Shown here: one piece after another, positions 39,966 through 48,305 of the stretch
Position numbering within the stretch: position 1 is the first letter of the stretch
Layout of the letters: each line of letters begins with the position of its first letter
Assembly: GCF_018967845.1 (NCBI RefSeq)
Contig: NZ_JAHLZZ010000001.1
Coordinates: 806,001 to 870,000, forward strand
Direction of reading: 5' to 3'
DNA: 64,000 bases
Origin: Hymenobacter siberiensis
Lineage (GTDB): Bacteria; Bacteroidota; Bacteroidia; Cytophagales; Hymenobacteraceae
Program-made: the position numbers and the translations under genes
Notes under the pieces: model-generated
Told to the model about the DNA's origin: nothing
Database searches by the model: none
What the model saw: only the letters and a program-made list of their open reading frames with translations

Positions 39966-39973
39966 CAAATTTA
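39966..39973 (-). promoter_or_regulatory. Candidate -7 box TAAATTTG for the copy-1 CarboxypepD_reg gene
   Basis: Read on the minus strand it matches TAnnTTTG perfectly and leaves a leader of about 25-30 nt to the ATG. No clear TTG lies 19 nt upstream, so support is partial. Confidence 0.4.
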
Positions 39974-40232
39974 CAAATTTTGCACCACTCCCGTAGCATC
40001 CTCGCTAATACAGGACACATAATGGCGCGCTATACGCAGATTTTTTTCCCCTGAGTAACAGCAGAAGACGGATTTTATTGCTCTACAATACCATCAGACC
40101 CTACTAGCTGGGGTTTGTGCAAGCGCGTGCTTAATGCGGTCAGGCAGTAGGAAAATAAAAAAAATTAACATTATCGGATACTTTCCCGTATTGAGACCGG
40201 AACTATTTTCCGGAACTTGTCTACCTCATTTC

Positions 40233-40850
40233 ATGAAAAAATCCTTCTTTTTCCTGTTGGCAGCAACGGTGCTGCTGGCTAGCTGCGAAACAAAACGTTC
40301 TGATACCAAAGACCAGCTCAGCGAAGCCGGTCAGGACACGGCCGTGATGGCCCGCGATGGGAAAACGGCGGCTGATATGGCCAGCGATGCAGGTGCCGCC
40401 ATCGATAATACCTGGGACATGGGCAAAGCCAAGCTCGCCGATGTAAAATTCAAGGAAATCACGCTGCCCGGCGTATCGGTGCGTGGCGACAGCACCTATA
40501 ATGTTTATAGCGTGGACGAAACGGTGCTCTTTGATACCGACAAAGCCGAAATCAAGCCCACTGCTGCCGAGGCCCTGAAGCAAATCACCGGTTCTATCGG
40601 ACAGCGCTACAAGACCAGCCAGGTGCGTGTGATGGGCTTTGCCGACTCGCGCGGCAGCAAAGACTACAACAAAGACCTGAGCGCGCAGCGCGCTGAGGCC
40701 GTGAAGAACTACCTGGTAGCCAACGGCGATATTACCGCCAATCGCGTGAGCGTGGAGCCGATGGGCGAAACCATGCCCGTGGCTTCGAATGCTACGCCCA
40801 GCGGCCGCCAGGAAAACCGGCGGGTAGAAATCGCGGTGCGTACCAAGTAA
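40233..40850 (+). CDS. OmpA-family lipoprotein
   Basis: ATG 40233 gives 205 residues with a lipoprotein signal (TVLLASC). After a polar linker, the C-terminal OmpA domain carries YSVDETVLFDTDKAEIKPTA, VRVMGFADSRGSKDYNKDLS and SAQRAEAVKNYL, the peptidoglycan-binding core, and ends RQENRRVEIAV. It should tether the outer membrane to peptidoglycan. It lies between the two copies of the duplicated hydrolase/CarboxypepD_reg module and ends in a strong terminator. Confidence 0.92.
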   Translation: MKKSFFFLLAATVLLASCETKRSDTKDQLSEAGQDTAVMARDGKTAADMASDAGAAIDNTWDMGKAKLADVKFKEITLPGVSVRGDSTYNVYSVDETVLFDTDKAEIKPTAAEALKQITGSIGQRYKTSQVRVMGFADSRGSKDYNKDLSAQRAEAVKNYLVANGDITANRVSVEPMGETMPVASNATPSGRQENRRVEIAVRTK

Positions 40851-40870
40851 GCAGCCCCGACTATACTGCC

Positions 40871-40904
40871 AAAAAGCCCTCGCAGCATGCTGCGAGGGCT
40901 TTTT
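40871..40904. terminator. Terminator after the OmpA-family lipoprotein
   Basis: AAAAAGCCCTCGCAGCA and its exact complement form a 17-bp perfect palindrome with no loop, followed by Ts. It starts 20 nt after the stop. Confidence 0.92.
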
Positions 40905-40933
40905 GTGTGCCAGCCTGGCCCCCTTTGCGTAGG

Positions 40934-40976
40934 CCCCTTGTCCGGCTGGCAGGCTTGCAGCCAGCCGGACAAGGGG
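40934..40976. repeat. Perfect inverted repeat, 17-bp arms
   Basis: CCCCTTGTCCGGCTGGC (40934-40950) and its complement (40960-40976) flank a 9-nt loop. It lies 29 nt beyond the terminator and has no T-tract, so its role is unclear. Confidence 0.7.
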
Positions 40977-41259
40977 TGCCAAAGAATCGTGGCGTTTCCT
41001 GCACTGCTACACGGCTACTTCGCAGCGGGGGAGGGAGGTAGTAGAATTCCAGGCAAGGGTGGATATGAGCAGCTCGGCGCAATAGCGGGGCGTAGTGCCC
41101 CATTATTCCGATTGCCTCTACCTGGAGGAATGGTAATACAGTGCAAATATTTATCTGTTATTTTGTATTGGTGCTTTAAGCATTCAAGTTTCAATACTGA
41201 GTAAATGAGTTTATTATATACGGTATGCTACTGCTTATCTTTCGGGGCCATAAGTCGAG

Positions 41260-41402
41260 CAGGTTGAACGCATATAAATTTTGAGGACTGAATCCAGCCT
41301 GCCAGGGTGCTTTTTTATTTTGGACCTGACGCTTTTTTTAAAACCTAAAATGTCCTGTGAGACAATGGGGGCCCATGACTCCATTTATATGCGTTCAACC
41401 TG
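41260..41402. mobile_element. MITE-like element, 143 bp, with 9-bp target duplication
   Basis: Perfect 20-bp terminal inverted repeats (CAGGTTGAACGCATATAAAT at 41260-41279, complement at 41383-41402) are flanked by the identical 9-mer TAAGTCGAG (41251-41259 and 41403-41411). There is no coding capacity inside. The right edge ends 24 nt before the start of the hydrolase copy 2, so it sits in that gene's promoter region. The parent transposase is not in the window; no family is assigned. Confidence 0.85.
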
Positions 41403-41426
41403 TAAGTCGAGTTAAGTTTTTATAGA

Positions 41427-42824
41427 ATGAGGAGAAGTTTACTATGCGTTCTTCTACTGTTTGGAATAACGAATACCGTTTTGGGCCGGGCCACTGCCCA
41501 AGCTCCGCATGACCACTTGCCCCTGGGAGGATTGTGGAAGGGTAAGCTTCCGGTGTTGGGAGGCAACCTGGATTTAACCATTAGTGTGATTCCGCTGGCG
41601 GGTGGCAAGTACTTCGCCGCCCTCGACGTGCCCGCCCAGAAGGTGAGCCGCATGGTGACCGAAGTGACCGTGCGCGGCGACTCGGTGCTGCTGTACATGC
41701 CGGCGGCTGGCAGTCGCTACGCTGCCCGTCTCGATTCGGTGAGGCGCGAGCTGAACGGGGTCTGGACGCAGGCAGGCGTGAAATCGTCGGTGCGGCTGCT
41801 GCATTCGCCCATGCCCTCGGTTACGGGCCAGGGCACGCGCCTGGCCCCGCCCTACCGCGAAGAAGAAGTGGTATTTAATAATCCCACGGCCCGCCTGAAT
41901 TTTGCCGGTATGCTCACCATACCCGCCGGCCCGGGGCCTTTCCCGGCCGTAGTGATGGTGAGCGACCTGGGTGCGCAGGACCGCGACGGTACCATGGGCA
42001 ACTACCACCTGATGGGTTCATTGGCCGACTACCTCACCCGCCGGGGCGTGGCCGTGCTGCGCTACGACGACCGGGGCGTGGGCCAGAGCGGCGGCAGCAC
42101 CAGTACCGCCACCACGGCCATGCTGGTGAGCGACGTGCAGGCGGCGCTGAACTTTTTGCGGGCGCGCCTGGAAATCAACATCAACCGCATTGGGGTGCTG
42201 GGGCACGGCGAAGGGGCCAACGTGGCGCTGCTGGCGGCTTCCCAGCCGCTGCCGCCGGCCTTTGTGGTATCGCTGGCGGGCTATGGCCTGCCCGGTGAGC
42301 AAACCCTTCTGCAACAGTTAGTTGACGAACGGCGGGCCAGAAAAGTGGCTCCGCTGGAAATACAGGCGGCCTACGAGCGGCTGCGGACGATGTACGACAT
42401 CATCCGGCAAACCAATCCGCCGCAGGCACTGGCCATCGTGAGCAATATGCTGCGGCAGGACCAGCCCACGCTGGAGCAGCTGGCGGCGCAGGCTGCGGCC
42501 GCCCAGCTGCTCACGCCCTGGCGGCGGTACTTCCTGGCCTTCGACCCCCTGGCGGAGCTCGACCAGGTGCACTGCCCCGTGCTGCTGCTCGGCGGTACCG
42601 ATGATGCCGAAGCCCCGGCCGACCTCCACCTGGCGGCCCTGGAAAAAGAACTCAAAAGCGTGAACCACAACGTGACGGTGAAGCGCCTGCCGGGCGTGAA
42701 CCACCTGTTTCAGCCTTCCAAAACCGAGTGGACGCTGATGAACGGGGAGATGAAGCCGCTGTTTTCGCCCGTAGCCCAGGAAACCATCCGGGAATGGCTG
42801 GTGGGGCTGGAGGTGAAGAAATAA
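41427..42824 (+). CDS. Secreted alpha/beta-hydrolase-like protein lacking the Ser nucleophile (copy 2)
   Basis: This 465-residue paralogue of 37343-38767 starts at ATG 41427. It has the same layout: signal peptide (to about residue 25), a beta domain (LWKGKLPVLGG, ALDVPAQKVSRM) and the hydrolase fold with VLRYDDRGVGQSGGS. The elbow again has Gly in place of Ser (GHGEGA, Gly261). His is kept in GVNHLFQ, while the acid region differs (GGTDDAEAP). Loss of the Ser in both copies suggests the change predates the duplication. The MITE-like element directly upstream may alter its transcription. Confidence 0.85.
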   Translation: MRRSLLCVLLLFGITNTVLGRATAQAPHDHLPLGGLWKGKLPVLGGNLDLTISVIPLAGGKYFAALDVPAQKVSRMVTEVTVRGDSVLLYMPAAGSRYAARLDSVRRELNGVWTQAGVKSSVRLLHSPMPSVTGQGTRLAPPYREEEVVFNNPTARLNFAGMLTIPAGPGPFPAVVMVSDLGAQDRDGTMGNYHLMGSLADYLTRRGVAVLRYDDRGVGQSGGSTSTATTAMLVSDVQAALNFLRARLEININRIGVLGHGEGANVALLAASQPLPPAFVVSLAGYGLPGEQTLLQQLVDERRARKVAPLEIQAAYERLRTMYDIIRQTNPPQALAIVSNMLRQDQPTLEQLAAQAAAAQLLTPWRRYFLAFDPLAELDQVHCPVLLLGGTDDAEAPADLHLAALEKELKSVNHNVTVKRLPGVNHLFQPSKTEWTLMNGEMKPLFSPVAQETIREWLVGLEVKK

Positions 42825-43002
42825 ATCACTGATTAGCGTGGATTAACCGTGATTGCGCTGATTGCGGCTATGCGTAGGCATCACTGATTACGGCATGAAC
42901 ACAGAGGCCCGGCTTAGGTACCTAAGCCGGGCCTCTGTGTTCATGCCGCTACCGAAAAGAAATCAGCGCAATCACGGTTAATCTGCGGCAATCAGTGATT
43001 TA
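42822..43002. repeat. Nested inverted repeats between the copy-2 gene pair
   Basis: Outer arms 42822-42863 and 42961-43002 (42 nt) begin with TAA stops exactly as in copy 1. The inner palindrome 42891-42948 has perfect 29-bp arms and no loop, with the core GCCCGGCTTAGGTACCTAAG. The GCCCGGCTT core is shared with the inner palindrome of copy 1, but the rest differs. Confidence 0.9.
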
Positions 43003-43899
43003 CTTAATCATGTCTACTTCGGCCTTAATCATGGCATTGTAGCGCAGGCCCTGGCTGTTGGCGGCCGTGATGAGGCTCCAGCCCTTGCCGATGGAGTAAT
43101 TCCAGGTGCGGCTTTCCTTGAACTCGAAGGTGGGGCGCATAATCTGGCCGTAGGGCGTGTAGTCGTCCATAAAGTTGGTAGCGAAGAACTTATCGCCGCT
43201 CACTACCCATTCCATGGCTACGAAAAAGCCTTCCTCGGGGGCCATGATGTTGTAGGGCGTGAGGTCGACGGTGTACCACTGGCCGCCTTGTGGGGCCGAA
43301 ACCACTACGTTTTCGGTGAGTAGATCGGTGTTGGGGGCGTTGTAGTTGCCATCGGCCTTGTAGAGGCGCACGCGAAAGGGCTCGCGCGGGAAACCGTTTT
43401 CGCCGATGTAGAAGGACACGGTGCGCACGTTGCCGAGGCGTTTCTGCTTGTCGTTCTTCACGAAGAAAGCGTACTGCGCGCCCGGCAGGCCCTGAATCAT
43501 GCCCTCGCCCGGGTCGTTGGAACGGGCCCCCAGGCCAAGGTTCTTCACCTTGCCGGCCTTCACCACCACGTTGCTGAGCTCGACGGCCCGCTTGGGTACC
43601 TCGATGGTGAGGCTGGGCAGGGCGACGCCCCGCTTCACGAGCACGGCGCGCCGGGCGTAGCCCAGCGCTACCACGATGAGGGAGTCGTCGGTATTCTTGG
43701 TGGGAGCGGGCACGATGAACTGGCCGTGCTCGTTGCTAAGGGCACCAATTTGCTCGCTTTTCAGGCCGATGGACGTGAATGGCAGCGGCTCCTTGGTGTC
43801 TTTATCAACGATTACCCCCTTTATCTGAATTTGCTGTCCCCAACTGGAAGTTGCAGCTAGGGCTAATAATAGTGCTATAAGTGGTAGGCGTGTGGACAT
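43000..43899 (-). CDS. CarboxypepD_reg-like domain secreted protein (copy 2)
   Basis: This 299-residue protein starts at ATG 43899 with a signal peptide ending SSWGQ. It is the paralogue of 39033-39932. The N-terminal regulatory-like domain has diverged most (QIQIKGVIVDKDTKEPLPFT), while the C-terminal region is nearly identical (SFYIGENGFPREPFRVRLYK, NYNAPNTDLLTENVVVSA). Preservation of the C-terminal part suggests that it does the shared job. Its partner is the convergent hydrolase copy 2. Confidence 0.82.
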   Translation of the reverse strand: MSTRLPLIALLLALAATSSWGQQIQIKGVIVDKDTKEPLPFTSIGLKSEQIGALSNEHGQFIVPAPTKNTDDSLIVVALGYARRAVLVKRGVALPSLTIEVPKRAVELSNVVVKAGKVKNLGLGARSNDPGEGMIQGLPGAQYAFFVKNDKQKRLGNVRTVSFYIGENGFPREPFRVRLYKADGNYNAPNTDLLTENVVVSAPQGGQWYTVDLTPYNIMAPEEGFFVAMEWVVSGDKFFATNFMDDYTPYGQIMRPTFEFKESRTWNYSIGKGWSLITAANSQGLRYNAMIKAEVDMIK

Positions 43900-44071
43900 A
43901 GGAGGCGGTATATTCCGAACAAAATTGCAAATTCCTGCGCCGAAAGTTATCAGAAATTATTAGCAGATGCAACCGAATAATCCAAATCACTGTCCGGAAG
44001 GGCTTGCGGGAGACGTAAAGGGATAGTTGGCCGCCAAAAAAAGGCACTGGGCCGAAAAGCTTTTAGTAGCG

Positions 44072-44079
44072 TACCTTTG
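44072..44079 (+). promoter_or_regulatory. feoAB promoter -7 box TACCTTTG
   Basis: A perfect TAnnTTTG box lies 41 nt before the GTG start of feoA. No TTG lies at the expected -33 position (CTG is nearby). I did not find a Fur-box-like palindrome. Confidence 0.6.
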
Positions 44080-44120
44080 TTTGTATTCTTTCTAAATAAG
44101 GTTCAGCCCGTTCAACGCCC

Positions 44121-44399
44121 GTGTCATTATTTCGTCGTTCCCCGCAAAAGGCCGTTATCAGTACGGCTACCCGGCGCACTGCCAAAGACCTGCGCTTGGG
44201 CGAAACCGGCACCATCTGCTGCCTTGAAGACCCCGAAATGGCCCTTAAGTTGCTGGAAATGGGGTGTGTGCCGGGCGTGCAGGTACGCCTGAGCGGTCGG
44301 GCTCCTTTGGGCGACCCGCTCATGCTGGTGCTTGGCGACCAGGAGTATACGCTGTCGGTTAGGGCCAGTGAGGCGGCTACCATTTTGCTAAAGGAGTAG
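44121..44399 (+). CDS. feoA: FeoA-family protein
   Basis: A GTG start at 44121 gives 92 residues, an SH3-like domain with LRLGETGTICCLEDPEMALK, LLEMGCVPGVQVRLSGRAPL and GDQEYTLSVRASEAATILL, as in FeoA. It is a cytoplasmic partner of FeoB in ferrous iron uptake. feoB starts 10 nt after its stop, so the genes are co-transcribed from the box at 44072. The N-terminus has about 20 extra residues before the usual domain start. Confidence 0.9.
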   Translation: MSLFRRSPQKAVISTATRRTAKDLRLGETGTICCLEDPEMALKLLEMGCVPGVQVRLSGRAPLGDPLMLVLGDQEYTLSVRASEAATILLKE

Positions 44400-44409
44400 C
44401 AGATGCGCG

Positions 44410-46569
44410 ATGGCCGTAACAGCAAGTAGTTCAGCAACAACAGCGTCGCAAACCGGCCCCGAGGCCGATGCCCGGCCCCTGCGCATTGCTCTTATCGGCA
44501 ATCCGAACAGCGGCAAAACTTCGCTTTTCAATCAGCTTACCGGCCTCAACCAGAAGGTGGGCAACTTTCCCGGCGTAACCGTGGACCGCAAAACTGGCGT
44601 GGCCCAGCTCACGCCCACCCAGCGGGCCGAGATTATCGACCTGCCGGGCACGTACTCGCTCTACCCCAAGAGCCTGGATGAGAAGGTGATTACCGATTTG
44701 CTCTACGACAAGGCGGCCGATAACTACCCCGATTTCGTGGTGGTGACGGTGGACGCCAACAACCTGCGCCGCAGCCTGCTGCTGTTCACGCAGCTCGGCG
44801 ATTTGGGGCTGCCAGCCGTGCTGGCCCTTAATATGATGGACGTGGCCGAGCGCCATGGCGTAAACATCGATTTGCCGGCGCTGGAGCGGGAGCTGGGCGT
44901 GCCCATTATTCCGATGAATGCGCGGAAGGGCATTGGCGTGGCCGCCCTAAAAATTGTGATGGCCCAGCGGCTGGACGCGCCGCCGGTGGGCTTCTGGCAG
45001 CCCGATGAGCAGCTGCTGCCGCTGGTGCGCCAGCTTCGCTACTACTTTAATCTGCACAACGACTACCTGGCGCTGCACTACGCCCAGCAGTACCGCCAGA
45101 TTAGCTTTCTGAGCGCCGAAGAAAAAGCCCACATCCAGGAGCTGGTGCAGCAGGCGGGGTTTGATGCCACTACCGCGCAGGCGGCGGAAACCATTAGCCG
45201 CTACGCCCGCATCAACGAGATTCTGCTGGAGACGGTGACGGTGGTGCGCACGGAGAAGCGCGAGCCGATAAGCAACCGCATTGATAAGGTGCTGACCCAT
45301 CGGGTGGGCGGCTACCTCATTTTTTTGGGTATTCTGTTCCTGCTGTTCCAGGCCATTTTTGCCTGGGCACAGTACCCCATGGACTGGATTGACCAGGGCA
45401 TTTCGGGGCTGAGTGCGGTTATTCAGGCCAACTTTTCGGGGCCGCTGGTGCGCTTGCTCACCGAGGGCGTGCTGGCCGGGCTGGGCGGCGTGCTGGTGTT
45501 CATTCCGCAGATTGCGCTGCTGTTTGGCTTCCTGGCCATATTGGAGGAAACGGGCTACATGGCCCGCGTTACCTTTTTGATGGACAAGCTGATGCGGCCA
45601 TTTGGATTGAGCGGCAAGAGTGTGGTGCCGCTGATTTCGGGGCTGGCCTGCGCGGTGCCGGCCATTATGGGGGCGCGCACCATTGAGAGCTGGAAGGACC
45701 GGATGATTACGATTTTCGTGACGCCGCTCATGTCGTGCTCGGCGCGCATTCCGGTGTACACGGTGCTGGTGGCACTGGTGGTGCCGGACCAGGCCGCGTG
45801 GGGCATTTTCAATCTGCGCGGCGTGGCCCTGATGTCGCTGTACCTGCTCGGGTTGTTCTCGGCGCTGGGCTCGGCCTGGGCGCTGAAGAAGCTGCTGAAG
45901 GCGCGGGAACGGAGCTACTTCATCATGGAATTCCCGGTATACCAGTGGCCGCGCTGGAAGAACGTGGCGCTTACCATCTACCAGAAGGTGAAGGCATTTG
46001 TGTTACAGGCGGGCCGGGTGATTATGGCTATATCGGTGCTGCTGTGGGTGCTGGCCAGCTATGGGCCGGGCCAGCAGCAGGCCACGGCCGAAGCGCAGGC
46101 GCGCCGGGAAGCAACTACGAAAGGCTGGGATGCCGCCGAAACCAGCCGCCAGGTAGCCTCGGCGCGGCTGGAAACGTCCTACGCCGGCAAGTTCGGCCAT
46201 GTGCTGGAGCCGGCCATCCGCCCGCTGGGCTACGACTGGAAAATAGGTATCGCGCTGCTCACCTCGTTTGCGGCTCGGGAGGTATTCGTGGGCACGATTT
46301 CGACTATTTACAGCGTGGGGCAGGATGCCGACATGGGCACGCTGCAACAGAAGCTCAGCGCTGAGAAAGACGCCAACGGCCAGCCGTTTTTCACGCCGGC
46401 ACGGGCGTTTTCGCTGCTGGTGTTCTACGTATTCGCCATGCAGTGCATGAGCACGCTGGCCGTGACCTACCGCGAAACCAAGAGCTGGCGCTGGCCGCTG
46501 GCGCAATTGATTTATATGACGGGGCTGGCCTACGCGGCGGCGTTCGTGGTGTACCAGGTGCTGGCGTAG
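44410..46569 (+). CDS. feoB: Ferrous iron transporter FeoB
   Basis: ATG 44410 gives 719 residues. The GTPase domain has G1 GNPNSGKT (30-37), G2 in PGVTVD, G3 DLPG (77-80) and G4 NMMD (141-144). A helical spacer leads to the membrane part with two Gate motifs, whose conserved cysteines lie in SGLACAVPAIMGAR and in TPLMSCSARIPVY. The usual C-terminal membrane helices are present. It imports Fe(II) driven or gated by GTP. The length is typical, and no separate FeoC is visible. Confidence 0.95.
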   Translation: MAVTASSSATTASQTGPEADARPLRIALIGNPNSGKTSLFNQLTGLNQKVGNFPGVTVDRKTGVAQLTPTQRAEIIDLPGTYSLYPKSLDEKVITDLLYDKAADNYPDFVVVTVDANNLRRSLLLFTQLGDLGLPAVLALNMMDVAERHGVNIDLPALERELGVPIIPMNARKGIGVAALKIVMAQRLDAPPVGFWQPDEQLLPLVRQLRYYFNLHNDYLALHYAQQYRQISFLSAEEKAHIQELVQQAGFDATTAQAAETISRYARINEILLETVTVVRTEKREPISNRIDKVLTHRVGGYLIFLGILFLLFQAIFAWAQYPMDWIDQGISGLSAVIQANFSGPLVRLLTEGVLAGLGGVLVFIPQIALLFGFLAILEETGYMARVTFLMDKLMRPFGLSGKSVVPLISGLACAVPAIMGARTIESWKDRMITIFVTPLMSCSARIPVYTVLVALVVPDQAAWGIFNLRGVALMSLYLLGLFSALGSAWALKKLLKARERSYFIMEFPVYQWPRWKNVALTIYQKVKAFVLQAGRVIMAISVLLWVLASYGPGQQQATAEAQARREATTKGWDAAETSRQVASARLETSYAGKFGHVLEPAIRPLGYDWKIGIALLTSFAAREVFVGTISTIYSVGQDADMGTLQQKLSAEKDANGQPFFTPARAFSLLVFYVFAMQCMSTLAVTYRETKSWRWPLAQLIYMTGLAYAAAFVVYQVLA

Positions 46570-46644
46570 TTTCGGAGTACCGTTCCGGAAAAGCGGCACT
46601 AAAGCCAACTTTTTGGATGGAGCCGGGTTGGGCTAAAAGCAGCC

Positions 46645-46833
46645 ATGGCCAAGCGCAACTCGCCCAACGACATCCAGGAAATCGACGACCTCAACCGGCT
46701 CGGCGAAATAGTGGTGGACAAGCGCAACGGCAAGCGGGCCGATGCCAAGAAGAGTCGGCGCAACCGCCACTATGAGAAGCAGTTTATCAAAGAGGCGCTG
46801 AAGGACGACCTGTACGGGAGGGATGTGGAATAG
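46645..46833 (+). CDS. Small basic hypothetical protein downstream of feoB
   Basis: This 62-residue protein starts at ATG 46645, 75 nt after feoB in the same direction. It is highly charged: DLNRLGEIVVDKRNGKRADA is followed by KKSRRNRHYEKQFIKEALKD and an acidic end. No membrane segment or known domain is visible. The codon pattern fits its neighbours, and a terminator follows it rather than feoB, so it is probably a real third gene of the feo unit. Function unknown. Confidence 0.6.
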   Translation: MAKRNSPNDIQEIDDLNRLGEIVVDKRNGKRADAKKSRRNRHYEKQFIKEALKDDLYGRDVE

Positions 46834-46913
46834 GGTGGCATTGCCTCGCTCTCATGCCATCGGGCAGTGATAAGGCGCCCATCTATTACATCGTGACTGT
46901 CCGGTTTGCGCGC

Positions 46914-46941
46914 AGGTGTTCAGAAATGGACACCTTTTTTA
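46914..46941 (+). terminator. Terminator after the small gene downstream of feoB
   Basis: GGTGTTC and GGACACC pair (one G-T) around a 6-nt loop, flanked by a T-tract. It is 80 nt after the stop at 46833. Confidence 0.7.
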
Positions 46942-46996
46942 TTTGTCAGCGAATCGAATTAATTAACAAAAATTTGAAAATCAACTGATTAAATAA

Positions 46997-47512
46997 ATGG
47001 CACGCGGCTTGGCAACAGATAGGAAAACCTCCCTTCCTGCTGCACGAAAATGGACAGAGCCATTGCCGATTCAATTCAAATCCAACGCCGCCGCCGCCGA
47101 GCGCTTGGGCCGCAGCCGTGGCGGCATCGGCACCAAAATCCACGCCTGCGTCGAGTCGCTGGGCAACGCCGTGCGCCTGATTGCCACCGGCGGGCAAGCC
47201 GGCGACAGCCCGCAGGTCCTGCCGCTGCTGGCGGACCTGGCGCCGGGCAAGGTGCTGGCCGACACGGCCTACGACAGCGATGAAACCCGCGCCTATTGCG
47301 CCGAAAAGGGCATCGAAGCCGTCATTCCCCGCCACCCCGGCCGGACTCAACCCCTTCCGATGGACGAGGAAACCTACCGCGACCGCAACAAAGTCGAGCG
47401 CTTTTTTGGCCGCCTCAAGCAGTACCGCTGCCTGGCCACCCGCTACGAGAAAACCGTCGTCTCCTTCCTGGCCTTCTGGCATATTGGGGCAATGATAGAT
47501 TGGATTAGATAA
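46997..47512 (+). pseudogene. IS5-family transposase, C-terminal remnant
   Basis: The 171-residue frame carries only the second half of an IS5 (IS427-like) DDE transposase: GRSRGGIGTKIHACVESLGN, VLADTAYDSDETRAYCAEKG with the second Asp, and YRDRNKVERFFGRLKQYR with the catalytic Glu. The end FWHIGAMIDWIR is the normal C-terminus. The N-terminal half with the first Asp is missing, replaced by unrelated sequence. No terminal repeats were found on either side. It sits ahead of a truncated kinase, so the region looks like old insertion debris. Confidence 0.85.
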
Positions 47513-47728
47513 ATATATCATTGCTAAATTATCTTCACGCTCTAGTATGGTTAGTAGTAGCCCGGAAAGGGAGTGTGATTTGGCGTGTTTACCCGTTTTC
47601 ATGTCGTGGGCGAACTTGTTGCAGGCCGCGACGTGGGCTGCGCTGCTGAGGATTTGCGCTACCAGAGCGGGCGTGATGATGCCAATTTGAGCCAGCAGCC
47701 GGCCGGCGTTATCCACCTGATGCTGCTG
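47513..47728. other. Gene-free stretch between transposase and kinase remnants
   Basis: This stretch has no plausible plus-strand gene. On the minus strand about 50 residues (for example LLAQIGIITPALVAQILSSA and AACNKFAHDMKTGKH) look protein-like, but the frame runs into antisense of the neighbours and has no obvious start. I do not recognise it; it may be another fragment. Confidence 0.3.
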
Positions 47729-48179
47729 AAGGCCAGCCGGAGCAACCGCACCCCAGTTCACCGATGTGTGCGCCCTGCTGCGCGCCACTGCCCGCCTGCT
47801 GCAGCCCCAAAGCGCCGAGCGCCGCATCCGGTGGCACCTCAATTTGCCCGCCGAGCCGCTCATCATCAGCCTCGATGCCCAGCAGCTGGAGCAAGCCCTG
47901 CTGAACGTTGCCAAAAATGCCCTCGAAGCCATCGGCCAGGACGGCAACATCTGGGTGAGCGCCACGCTCAGCCCGCCCACGCTCACCATCGAAAACGACG
48001 GCCCCGCCCTCACGCCCGAAGTGCGGCAGCGCCTGTTCACACCCTTCTTCAGCACCAAGCGCGACGGGCAGGGCATCGGCCTCACGCTGGTGCGCGATGT
48101 GCTGCTGGCCCACGGCTTTCGTTTTCGGCTCGATACCAATGCCGCCGGCCGCACTGGCTTTAACATTAATTTTAAATAA
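47729..48179 (+). pseudogene. Histidine kinase fragment, HATPase domain only
   Basis: From about 47729 to the stop at 48179 one frame encodes the end of a dimerisation helix (TAPQFTDVCALLRATARLLQ) and a full HATPase domain: N box LLNVAKNALEAIG, G1 NDGPALTP, then FSTKRDGQGIGLTLVRDVLL. An in-frame TGA lies just before 47729, and the sensor and His-box parts are absent. The C-terminus (FNINFK) looks natural. It is a different kinase from the wreck at 27938-29921. Confidence 0.75.
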
Positions 48180-48268
48180 TGACCCCCTCATAATGAAGGT
48201 GTTTTTTGAAATAAATGACACTTTTACACAATAATGCCTTCGATAAATAGGGGGTTGATTTAAATTGT

Positions 48269-48287
48269 CACTTAACTTCGCTAAGTG
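48269..48287 (+). promoter_or_regulatory. Possible operator upstream of amtB
   Basis: CACTTA and TAAGTG flank a 7-nt spacer, 18 nt before the ATG. The symmetry is short, and I know no regulator with this site in Bacteroidota. Confidence 0.3.
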
Positions 48288-48305
48288 GAAAAATCACACC
48301 TTGCT

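Noticed and set aside
46946-48166. Long minus-strand open frame of 406 codons
   Set aside because: It runs antisense to the IS5 and kinase remnants and its product is low-complexity; apart from about 50 residues near 47600-47700 it reads as a shadow.
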